This document shows, piece by piece, positions 23,436 to 33,297 of a stretch of 64,000 nt of DNA. The translations under genes and the position numbers were made by a program. The DNA lies in NCBI RefSeq assembly GCF_002105155.1, contig NW_019028990.1:179501-243500 (forward strand). The letters run 5' to 3'. The notes beneath the pieces were generated by a model. That model saw only the letters and a list, made by a program, of their open reading frames with translations, was not told the origin of the DNA and ran no database searches. The stretch is from Lobosporangium transversale (lineage: Eukaryota > Mortierellomycota > Mortierellomycetes > Mortierellales > Mortierellaceae). Within the stretch, counting starts at the first letter, position 1, and each line of letters opens with the position of its first letter.

Positions 23436-23961
23436 TGGTGAATGTAAAAAAAAAAAAACAAAAATGTATATATACTCTACTATCTTTTCTTCTCCCTCCA
23501 TTCCAGCATCATTCATTGATTGGTGTGTAATTACTCTCTTTTCACCCTTATTGCATATTGCATTTGAAATAAGTAGTGAAATGTCTACATATTGGTTTTC
23601 ATACTCTACATATATAACATCTCCAAAATTCCATCTGATTAGATGGACAATAGAGACATAGAACATTTATTCAGTAATAGACCTTAAACTCATTAGAAGC
23701 TGTAAAATATGAGAAATAAATAAAAACTTTAAAAAATTTTAATCCATATCTGTGGACTCAAATACTCCAATTGTTTGGAATTTGTCCATGTGAATGATAC
23801 TTCTTCATGTCTTCCTATTTGGCCTTCTCTCACATCGCATCAATCCTTTTTCGATACGCGTCCATGTGTCTAAAAATGTGTACCATCCCGAGACTTGGAA
23901 ATGTACCTCAAGACATTACGTGACGGGGGCCCAATAAAAGGGACCCTGCCTATCAAATATT

Positions 23962-24204
23962 TCAATGCTTTTGACATTTCATTATTTCGCCAATCGCTGC
24001 ACAAAGAAATTCAGACGAAAGTTCCAAGATACGCTGTGCACAGCAATCAGCTCTTTTGATGCTCTCTTCCTGGAGGTTGAACCTGCAACCTGAACATGCT
24101 GTATTTAGATCCGCTCTCCAAAGTTCTCTTTCCACGAGTGTCCGACTCATTCCCTTCGACTGGATTCTTAGAATTTCAGTCCCCCAGCTTTCAGGGAAGA
24201 TCAC
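23962..24204 (-). pseudogene. fragment of a DDE-type transposase
   Basis: An 80-codon minus-strand stretch reads PESW...KGMSRTLVERELW, then a CSGC pair, then ADCCAQRILELSSEFL. This follows the conserved order (KGM, ERGLW, C, CCARRIL, DF) of a transposase common in basidiomycete and Mucoromycota genomes, where it precedes a GHxVIFxPKFHCELN block. Here the frame stops right after KCQKH and the catalytic continuation is absent, so it is a truncated, non-functional copy. The assignment rests on remembered family pattern only. Confidence 0.55.
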
Positions 24205-24213
24205 ACCATGTTG

Positions 24214-24244
<31 letters not shown>

Positions 24245-24399
24245 CTTGATACGCCACAACATCCTGTCTTTCATGATCATTAATACATTAATACATATAT
24301 ATAAAAAAAATTCCTTTTATTCATTGGAGAGCGTATCCCACACACGAGCACGCACTGCCTGTTAGTAAATTCTTAGTCTTGTCATTGGTGCTTTCCACT

Positions 24400-24887
24400 C
24401 CACGACCTTGCTTAAATCCCACAAGGAAACTTCAAGGAAGTCTATTTAATATTTATATACATATAAACAGAGTCAGTGATAGGCTTGGTAAACAACATCA
24501 ATTGCTGTATAAAGAGTAATAGGATTTTACCTTGTGGAACTCCTTTGCCCTATCCCACAGGAGGACCTGAAGGAAGTCTTTATTAAAAAGTATAAACAGA
24601 ATCAGTAATAAGCTTGATGGACAATATTAATTGTTGCATAAAAAGGTTTTGAGGATGCTACCTTGTGGAACTCCTTTGCCCTATCCCACAGGAGAACTTG
24701 AAGGAAGTCTATTAAAAAAGTGATTTTCATTGAAGGTCCTTTCTTTACTATTTGAATGTATGCCGGCATTCCACCGGCGTTACCGGTATCCTTTCATCTT
24801 AAGTTCATATTTAATAAGTCCATTGAACACCGTCGAAGAGTAGACCATATCATCACTAATACCCACTGGGGGTATTTCACACCAGTG

Positions 24888-24924
<37 letters not shown>

Positions 24925-25060
24925 TTGTGGAACTCCATTGCCCTAATCCTGTTGGGAAGGAAATCTATAACGAAAACAAGGATGGGTCAGTCATAGGACG
25001 AGGTATACAGTATCAATTATTAAAGAAAATGTTTCAAGATATACCTTGGGGTGGCCTACA
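24400..25060. repeat. degenerate ~130-bp tandem repeat, 3-4 units
   Basis: Units begin with ACCTTGTGGAACTCCTTTGC at 24529 and 24660 (131-bp step). A diverged unit lies upstream near 24405 and another near 24922. Shared sub-blocks are CTATCCCACAGGAG, GAAGGAAGTCT and AAACAGAATCAGTAATAAGC. Read on the minus strand, two units share the frame DFLQVLLWDRAKEFHK followed by GTAAAA or GTAGCA, resembling a repeated exon with a donor site. Confidence 0.7.
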
Positions 25061-25249
25061 CGGTACTACTCTTTATTAAAATAGTCTTTGCCGTGTGTAC
25101 TACAAGTAATAGTATAATGTTAACTTTTTTTTTTTTTTCTCTCTCAAGATTGTACATTCAACTTTATTAAGGACAGTTTAATGTCCTGGCTCAGAATCAG
25201 TGCCTTTGTTTTAACAACAAATTCATACTTTGGGATGTAGACCAGAATG

Positions 25250-25286
25250 AATGTGTGATCCGAATCTTTGACGCGGATCACACATT
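25250..25286. repeat. perfect 13-bp inverted repeat, 11-nt loop
   Basis: Arms AATGTGTGATCCG (25250-25262) and CGGATCACACATT (25274-25286) are exact complements. They are far longer than expected by chance and unlike the A/T homopolymer pairs elsewhere. It could be a transcription-factor palindrome, a terminal hairpin of a mobile element, or a transcript stem. Confidence 0.85.
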
Positions 25287-25829
25287 GTCTCTGTCAGATT
25301 TTAGGGATGAAGGAATAAGGAAGTAAGAGATTTTGAGTTTTTGAATAATTTTTTATTTTTTCTTTGAAACACAACGTGTAACGCGTCAGGCGTCAGGGCA
25401 AATGAGGAGAAAAAGCAGTACAGCCCTCTCTTCACAAAAGGATCTCTCCGCTCCTAATGTAAAGGTAGTGACATACACGAACCATTAAAAAAGAGTTGAT
25501 TATTAGGTTGAATAAAGGAAAATACAAACACATTTTAATATAGTGTCCCTCTGACCTCATTTTCTGTACTTGGATTTACGTGTATAATACTTATTTTTTT
25601 TTTTAAAAAATACACCTCTTAGTAGGATTGTTCATTGTCAGTACTTAATACAAATGAATGTTGTGGAAGTGCAGGGAAGAAGGAGAGGCAATATATTAAA
25701 CATTACTGTTGCGGATTAAATCATTTTTATTTCCTATTAGTAGTGCAAAACCCCATGTAATCCGAGCAATGCCATATTTGTATATACTTGGGTTGAGTAT
25801 CTCAAATAGAGCCACTTTTCACTTCAATA

Positions 25830-28800
25830 TTACAAGCCCAAAAATAAATTTTTATTTGTCTTGCGCACCTCTGAGAGTGCGAGAGCTCCTTCATTCCCAA
25901 TTGAGTTGCCGCTCAAGCCCAAGTATTTCAAAGCTTTGTTTGTCTTGAGTGCTTCCGAGAGTGCCAGAGCTCCTTCATTCCCAATTGAGTTGTCGTACAA
26001 GTCCAAGTTTGTCAAAGCTTTGTTTGTCTTGAGTGCTTCCGAGAGTGCCAGAGCTCCTTCATTCCCAATTGAGTTGTCGTACAAGTCCAAGTTTGTCAAA
26101 GCTTTGTTTGTCTTGAGTGCTTCCGAGAGTGCCAGAGCTCCTTCTTTCTCAATTGAGTTGTGGGACAAGTCCAAGTTTGTCAAAGCTTTGTTTGGCTTGA
26201 GTGCCTCTGATAGTGCCAGAGCTCCTTCCTTCCCAATTGAGTTGCCGCTCAAGCCCAAGTATTTCAAAGCTTTGTTTGTCTTGAGTGCTTCCGAGAGTGC
26301 CAGAGCTCCTTCTTTTTCAATTGAGTTGCAGGACAAGTCCAAGTTTGTCAAAGCTTTGTTTGTCTTGAGTGCTTCCGAGAGTGCCAGAGCTCCTTCATTC
26401 CCAATTGAGTTGTCGTACAAGTCCAAGTTTGTCAAAGCTTTGTTTGTCTTGAGTGCTTCCGAGAGTGCCAGAGCTCCTTCCTTCCCAATTGAGTTGTAGG
26501 ACAAGTTCAAGTTTGTCAAACCTTTGTTTGTCTTGAGTGCCTCTGATAGTGCCTGAGCTCCTTCATTCCCAATTGAGTTCCATCCAAAATCCAAGTTTGT
26601 CAAAGCCTTGTTTGTCTTGAGTGCCTCTGAGAGTGCCTGAGCTCCTTCTTTCTCAATTGAGTTGTTTCTCAAGTCCAAAGTTGTCAGAATCTTGTTTGTC
26701 TTGAGTGCCTCTGATAGTGCCTGAGCTCCTTCATTCCCAATTGAGTTGCCGCGCAAGCCCAAGTTTTTCAAAGCTTTGCTTGTCTTGAGTGCTTCCGAGA
26801 GTGCCAGAGCTCCTTCCTTCCCAATTGAGTTCCATCTAAAATCCAAGTTTGTCAAAGCTTTGTTTGTCTTGAGTGCTTCCGAGAGTGCCAGAGCTCCTTC
26901 TTTTTCAATTGAGTTGTCGTACAAGTCCAAGTTTGTCAAAGCTTTGTTTGTCTTGAGTGCTTCCGAGAGTGCCAGAGCTCCTTCTTTCTCAATTGAGTTG
27001 TGGGACAAGTTCAAGTTTGTCAAAGCTTTGTTTGTCTTGAGTGCCTCTGATAGTGCCTGAGCTCCTTCATTCCCAATAAAATTACTTTTCAAGTTCAAAG
27101 CTGTCAAAGCCTTGTTTGTCTTGAGTGCCTCTGAGAGTGCCATAACTCCTTGATCCCCAATTGCGTTGTCGTACAAGTCCAAGTTTGTCAAAGCCTTGTT
27201 TGTCTTGAGTGCCTCCGAGAGTGCCAGAGCTTCTTCCTTCCCAAAAATATTCCTTCCCAAGTCCAAGTTTGTCAAAGTCTTGTTTGTCTTGAGTGCCTCT
27301 GAGAGTGCCAGAACTCCGTCTATTCCAATTGAGTTGCCACATAAGTCCAAAGTAGTCAAGGCCACATCGGTCTTGAGTGAATCTACAAATATTCGGAAAT
27401 CGCTAGTTCCGATCTTCCGAAGCTTTATCTCAAAGGATAACTCATGAAGATGTGGCGGTTTTCCTCTTGGTAAATTCGAAAACTTAATCAGATCCGAAGA
27501 TAGTACAATACAGATTGACTTCATTCTGCGAAGTGATATGATGCGAACAAGCATCTCATATCGTGTGGATGCTGAAAGTAGTTTCCTTGTAGTACTTTCT
27601 TGAGACCTCCAAAGATCAAGTCGAAGAACCGATACATTCGATACTCTTAGAGCTTTCTCTAATGCTTCAAGGTCTGTCTGGGTCCAATCCCAGAATAATG
27701 TGATATCCATCTCGTACACATGTTTTGCATTGGTCAGAGCATTGTAGAATTCTCCTGCTGTGGTTCTGGATCTCAATTTGATAATGACTTTGCCAAGGTG
27801 CGAGTCATACTTGCCACCGTTCACCTCCACTACATTTTCAAGCGCTTTTTGTTCACTCTCCCTATATGTCGAGCGGTAATGGTCGACACAAACCCATCTG
27901 ATATGGCCTGTTTCCGTCGTAATCCTGTACAAATTGCCAAACTGCTTGTCTTCATCTTTGGTTTGAAGGAGTTTGCTCAGTTGACGAAGATCTGCTCCTT
28001 CAAGTACCTCAAAGTCATCGATTGTGTTGATGTTCTTCAGAGCCGGGTTTTCTTTAGAGAGCTGCTCCATATACTTAATGGAGTAAGCAATGCCGGCAGC
28101 GAGAAGATTTGGGACTGGTGTCAGAGAAGCACCTGAAGGTGTTCCCATTCCCAACTTCAACCATTGCAAAAGGATGATCATGTACTTTCCATACTTTTGA
28201 AAGAACTCTGTGCTGCTTCGGATCTCATATCCTTCGTGTCTGGCAAGATGGAGTTGATCCTGAAAGCTCTTATCTGCCTTTGCGGTGTAATCCCCATGTT
28301 CGCATAAGAAATGAAGATGGATCTTGTTCCTCAGGATATTCATTGGATCCCACTTGGTACGATCGACAGGTAAAATGATAAACAGTCGAGGAATTGGATA
28401 CTCGTGCAGCTCAAAGTTCTGGACAAGGATAGCTTCAGCTTTCTTTTGAAGGATGGCAAGTCTGTCGAGTGCTTGTTGCTGCAGGTTAAGAGTCTTCTTC
28501 TGCATTTCAAGCATTTCGTCGTCCTTCTCCTTGGCCTCCAACTGCAGTCTATTCACCTCCAACTGCAGTTCAAACATCTTGGCTTGAATTCCAAGTATGT
28601 TGTCTTGTAGTGTAAGCATCTTGTCATCTTTCTCTCTGGCCTCCAACAGCAGCCCCCTAAGTTCTTCAAAATGTGAGCTAAAATTCTCGTTGTTATGAAG
28701 AGTAAGCGATGAGTTGGCAGGTTGAACAAAGTTTGATAATGACAAAAGAAGATTTTGGAATTCTGGATTTTTCGACTCTCTCAATGTCGGCAAATGGACG

Positions 28801-29559
28801 GCAGCATTGCTACTGCTGCTGCTATTGCTGTTGTTGTTGCTGTTGCAGGGCTGTGGCACTTCTGTAATGACGTCCAGGATCTTGTCAGGATAGAATGTAA
28901 TACGCGGGGGCTCGATTCTAATAGGACAAAAAAAAGACGCGTCAAATTGGGTTCCCTCAGTTTTCTATCCATGAGCAATTGACAAGGTACCAATGATAAA
29001 ACAATATACTGTACCTGTTACCATCGGCATCTGAAAGGAATGGGATGGGATGCTCATTCAGCTTGAAGCGCAGTGCATCCGGAAACACATCTCGAATGTC
29101 TTGCAAATGCACAAAGCATGGCGGGCAGTCATTGGTTGCATTGGTAGAAGCAGTTTTAACACAAACTTCTTCAACGATGTTGCCCTTTCGGAATCGTTGG
29201 TATTGAAGTTCTGCCATCTCGGTGCTGATTCGAAGGATGAGGGAGGAATGTTGACAAGATGCAAAGACCCCTCCTTCTTTTCTCTGAGCAACAGTTGCAT
29301 GCACGCAGTCGACCTTTTTCTTTTTATTTTTCAGCTTCGCCACTTGTGGTCCACAGAGTCCACTGGCTATACTTTCATCCAAGAGTACTGCCCTTTTGTG
29401 TCTATCGGTTGAAGGCGTGGTGGCATTGTTGTGGATGGAAGTGCTCTTGAATGGCGGTGTAGAGATATGATACCAGACCTTACAATGGTTGCAGACATGA
29501 TTGAGATAATCAGTGTAGAACTCAACACACATAAAAGCGCACCTTAACGTGAACAACAA
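25830..29559 (-). CDS. LRR (ribonuclease-inhibitor-like) receptor-type protein
   Basis: Two exons, 29559-29015 and 28917-25830; 3633 nt, 1210 residues. The join rebuilds DADGNRIEPPRITFYPDKIL. Layout: N-terminal ~200 residues with CNHC and CPPC pairs; an Asn/Ser tract; an amphipathic coiled coil at about 269-346 (EAREKDDKML, QLEAKEKDDEMLEMQ); a conserved-looking module beginning FELHEYPIPRLFIILP and including HLHFLCEHGDYT and FFQKYGKYMIILLQW; a mixed alpha/beta stretch; and from about 702 to the end, 18 tandem 28-residue repeats of the form LTNLDLYDNSIGNEGALALSEALKTNKA. This is the NLRC3/ribonuclease-inhibitor LRR type. I see no P-loop, so it is not a canonical NLR. Repeat units are nearly identical in DNA (84-bp periods), pointing to recent expansion. 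Expected to be intracellular (no signal peptide). Ligand unknown. The start at 29559 is uncertain; an internal Met or an upstream exon is possible. Confidence 0.8.
25860..27360 (-). repeat. 84-bp intragenic tandem repeat (18 units)
   Basis: Near-identical 84-bp units code for the 28-residue LRRs. The plus-strand core seen again and again is GAGTGCTTCCGAGAGTGCC followed by AGAGCTCCTTC. Units toward the C-terminus (25860-26500) are the most alike; those nearest the N-terminal side (27060-27350) are the most diverged. Confidence 0.93.
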
Positions 29560-31509
29560 AATATCAGCGCATTACACTTCTTCAAAAGACCGCCAAATCC
29601 GAAATCGTTACTGGAGAGCCTTCACCGCACCGTGTACCACCCGCCATTCTCAATGACCAAATCAAACTTATTCACAGCCATATGCGCTCATTCGTATGAC
29701 TCTATATGGAGGCGCTTACATGGTTTAGAGAGTACATGGTTATTGTGGCGAGCCATTGAAACGCAGCATATCATGGCCACTTGGGACGGCTTCTTTTAAA
29801 AGCCTTGTTCCAGTGGAAGCACTTAATGTAGACTCAATATATTCTTCAATTTATTTCTACAAGGCGGCAATCATCTCGACCATGGCCCACAGATCTGTCA
29901 TCAACTGTGTAGCAGCAGCCATGGGAGAGAACCATAGTATGTTCTATGTAACTGCGAGAACTGACAAGGCTCTGGTAAACTATGTTTCAAGGCGTTCTAA
30001 CAGCTCCTTCTTCATCTTCTTCTTCTTTTCAGTTTAAAGTGCATTGAGCATTTTGACCAAGGGATGATTCAAAAGTTACTAAAGTACAGTGATTGTGAAA
30101 TGGCTACACTTTACACCCAAATGCTGCTCAATACTCTAGCTATTCTCACCCTTCCAAAGGTTTGCCTCCAGGAGGACAATATGGTCAATATGTTAGTTAT
30201 GATGTGGCGCACGAAAAGGGGATTCATGAGAAGTTCGAACGCTGCATATCGTTCAAAAGCCCGTGAATCCTTCTCTTTTTTGTTGCGGTTCACTATAAAA
30301 CTGTGGAACTTCCTATACATTAAGCTGTCCAAGTTGAGATGGTATTTTCGATTAAAGAAATGGTCTTTAAGCTAGCCACAAGAGCAATGCTAATATGGAA
30401 TCAGAGAATGATATCAACCTGAACAGGATGCCATCTTGGTCCAGTGCCTGCTTAAACTGCACCTATTTTTTTCTTTTGGAATATCGAACGACATAACCAT
30501 TCGGCACGGCTGGTATTAGTGGACGAGCGGGTACCTTAATCTCCAGTCAAGTTGAGATATTCAGGTCCAACAAAGATCTTCGAGAATCATGTGCCTTCAT
30601 AGTATTCTGGTGAAGGGTTTTTTATCGTTTGAAGGAATACAGAGGAAGAGATCATTACTATCTGGGATGTCTGATGGAATAAGGTCTATAGTATTGAAGG
30701 CTAGCGACCAGGATTTGGCCTAGACACAAGCGATGTATGATTTGAGAATGAGGCTACATATAGCATAAACATTTTCTCTTCTACGAAGCGACAATCTTTA
30801 ATGGTCAACCTATTCAAAATCGCTCAGGAGGATCGACTTAGATCTTGGAGATAGAAGGGAAAGTGAAAATTCGTGTAGTATTCAATCCAACCAAAGACAA
30901 GTTGAATTTGCAGGCTGTAGACAACAGCTTTCTATTCATGTAAGTGGGAAGAAAGGGTTGTACATGTCCCTTTCTGTTGCCGCCTTTATTTTTATTACTT
31001 TTCAGAATTCTATTTCGAATACTTTTATTAATATTCTTCTTAAGCATTCAAATATGCTCATTTAAAACATTTTTTCTTTATGGAGGTTTTTTGAGTGAAT
31101 TAAATGATCCCGACAAAAGAGCTTGATATTAGGGGCAGAGAATTCCTCTAAATGTGCCCATACCCTCCAACCTTTGGTAAAATAACCAAACCTTAATGAT
31201 ATGTCCTCGCTATCCACGGAGTATCTAAACCACTCTGCTTGGAAATAGGCATTTGGATGATTGAATAAACCATGAGTGTTATGAATAATGTGATTCATGA
31301 ATACATATTTTAACCCCTTCATACATACAGAGCCAGGCCCAATCCAAGAGGATAGAAGAGTCTGGTGGAGAGATGGTGACTGGTAACAGTATCGATTCTC
31401 TCTCCCACAGGCCTTCGATTGGTGAAATGACCCAATGCAGGCATTATAAAGCATTCTTATGGCTTGAAGAGTGCCTTAAAGATTCTGGCAGCTGTGTAAC
31501 CAGACTTCT

Positions 31510-31860
31510 TGCTCTGATGTGGGAATGGAAAATTACGCTTCTGAACTTCGCCCAATTCCCCAGCTACTTGGCCTCATTAGTGGCAACTCTAATGAAAGCC
31601 ATCATTTCCAGTCCCACATCAGGAAGTACAGCCCTCCGCTTTTGTATTTCGATGAGCACCAACTACGACCATGAACTTGTGGATGCTACGGGCGATGTAT
31701 ATTTATTCCAGATTAACGGAGCAGCAGTACACAGGATCGGGCCTTTACTGGCTTCAGACAACCAGCCAGCACAGATCTACTACTTTGACCATGAGGATCT
31801 CTATAGGCGAAGTCTTACCGGAGCACATCTGATCCACCTCAAAGGGACCAGCTTCGCCGT
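31510..31860 (+). pseudogene. Helitron-like replication-protein fragment, frame-broken
   Basis: Two plus-strand segments in different frames follow each other. The first (about 31517-31675) reads ELRPIPQLLGLI...NESHHFQSHIRKYSPPL. The second (about 31650-31820) reads GDVYLFQINGAAVHRIGPLL, then NQPAQIYYFDHED. This order matches the region before and within the Helitron helicase-like N-terminal domain, in which an LP.IP..L / S.HF...IR.Y block precedes Y.F.I.G...HRIG.LL and A.IY.YD. At least one frameshift and stops separate them, so the copy is dead. No rolling-circle HUH motif or helicase follows. Identification is from memory of the family pattern. Confidence 0.5.
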
Positions 31861-32169
31861 TGATAATAGTTGGATTGTGTCATACAACCTTTATTTATGA
31901 ACGAAATACAACGCTCATGTGAATGTGGAGATTTGTTCATCAACCACATCAGTGTATTTATACAAGTGTGTGCAGAAAGAACAAGATCAGGCAAGAGTGA
32001 TCGTAGCTTCGCGATGAGATCAAGGAATACTGAGATGCACGCTATATTTCTGCGTGTGACTCGATATGGAGAATCTTCGCGTCCAAGATGTTTGACCTAT
32101 CACACGCTCACAAATGTTCACTGATCATAGACTAGCAAAAGTAATGAATGTTAACGTCTTGATCTGATC

Positions 32170-32560
32170 CGTGGCAATAAGTTCGCGCCACGTTATGAGG
32201 GACTTTATATCGTTGTGAACAAAAGTCCTCATGGTTCTTATATTCTTAAAGATGGTACAGGCACGATCTTGGTCAGCCCAACTAAAGCTTGTGCTTGACG
32301 ATTTTGAAGACACTAACGCATACGAAGTAAAAAAAATAGTTGATCATCGACAGAGTATCACACCTCTGCATAAATATGAATATGTTGTGAAATGGAAGAA
32401 CTTTTCTCATGATGAGAATACATGGGAGCCTGAAGAAAACGTTATTGAACGGCAATGCATTACTAATTACTAGGCCAATTACTATGCCTCAAAGACTGCT
32501 TCTACTAGTTCTAAACGATCTAATAGTGCTCTCTCAAGATCATCTAACTCTTAGAAGAGT
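32170..32560 (+). pseudogene. Ty3/gypsy (chromovirus) integrase C-terminus with chromodomain, decayed
   Basis: One frame (about 32172-32300) reads FAPRYEGLYIVVNKSPHGSY followed by LKDGTGT, the integrase C-terminal barrel just before the chromodomain in chromoviruses. After a frameshift near 32275 a second frame reads YEVKKIVDHR, then YEYVVKWKNFSHDENTWEPE, a complete chromodomain core with the aromatic cage positions. A stop follows at about 32472, with 28 more open codons rich in Ser. Reverse transcriptase and RNase H are not seen upstream, and no LTR was recognised. It is a relic of the element's 3' end. Confidence 0.75.
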
Positions 32561-32732
32561 TCACCTTTGAGTTGAGACAAAACTTGTAATTGAAATGAAA
32601 TGCCAATTTATTTTATTTTTATTTTTTATTTTTACTTTAATGAGATGTAGTTCTATGGAACATGCATGGTGAAGGCAATAAATGGATGTTTTTTTATAAG
32701 TGATTAAGGTTGTTGTTGTCATCGTTGTTTTT

Positions 32733-33259
32733 TCAACGTCTCTTATATTTCTTGGTACTTTTGAAGGCCTTGTTACCGCGTAACTTGCCCAATTTGCCGC
32801 TACGACTCTTTCCTTTATCATCTTTTCTATCCTTGCCTCCAAACTTGGATCCTGACCCTCCAAGTTTTTTGACTGCGCCTTGCTTTGATGTATCACCCAA
32901 ATCTCGACTAAAATCAACATCCTTCTTTTTCTTTTTCTTCTTCTGGTCTTGCGGGGGTTTTGGCCCCGTCTTTTCTGGCGCCAACTTGGGGATCTTGGCA
33001 GGCTTGAGTGCTTTCTTTGCTGACTTGATAGATTTTACATGTGAATTTATGTCTTTATGATCCTCTTCGGTCAATTGGAGACGTCTTCTCTTGGCTCTAG
33101 ACATGCCTGCAAAGCGGTCTCGCTTAGGCTCTTCTTTTGCTTTTCGCTTCTTGGGATCATTTAATGCAGCCTTGCCTGCGTCTATAATATTTTACACAGT
33201 AATAATAATGATGAGGAAGCCATGGTAGCGATAGAATAAAAAATTATAAAAAAATAAAA

Positions 33260-33297
<38 letters not shown>

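Larger units (their letters stand above)
23436..25829. other. repeat-rich intergenic region
   Basis: No intact gene. It holds a decayed transposase fragment (23962-24204), a degenerate ~130-bp tandem repeat (about 24400-25060), a T23 run near 24218-24244 and a T31 run near 24889-24920, and a perfect 13-bp hairpin at 25250-25286. Confidence 0.6.
29560..32732. other. transposon graveyard between LRR gene and DRS1
   Basis: No intact gene in 3.2 kb. Recognisable are a Helitron-like fragment (31510-31860) and a Ty3/gypsy integrase-chromodomain fragment (32170-32560). Other coding-like pieces (about 29590-29660 and 30110-30285) are short, frame-broken and unidentified. Long homopolymers, common in ordinary spacers of this window, are nearly absent here, consistent with inserted DNA of different origin. 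Confidence 0.6.

Noticed and set aside
25860..27360. CRISPR-like array
   Set aside because: Repeats are contiguous coding LRR units without spacers, in a eukaryotic gene.
25861..27447. Long plus-strand open frames with repeated SASESARAPSFPIEL
   Set aside because: They are the antisense reading of the 84-bp LRR repeats; stops are absent only because the unit is a multiple of three and repeats.
29585..29660. Possible Helitron helicase C-terminal motif (EIVTGEPSPHRVY)
   Set aside because: Too short and followed by non-matching sequence; the neighbouring RRQFPVRLAFAMTINK-type block is not found.
30110..30285. Plus-strand frame reading PNAAQYSSYSHPSKGLPPGG and HEKGIHEKFERCISFKS
   Set aside because: Protein-like, but flanked by stops on both sides without splice sites and not identified; left as part of the decayed region.
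31062..31454. 130-codon minus-strand frame
   Set aside because: No recognisable motif, low similarity to protein composition in conserved genes, and it lies within transposon debris.
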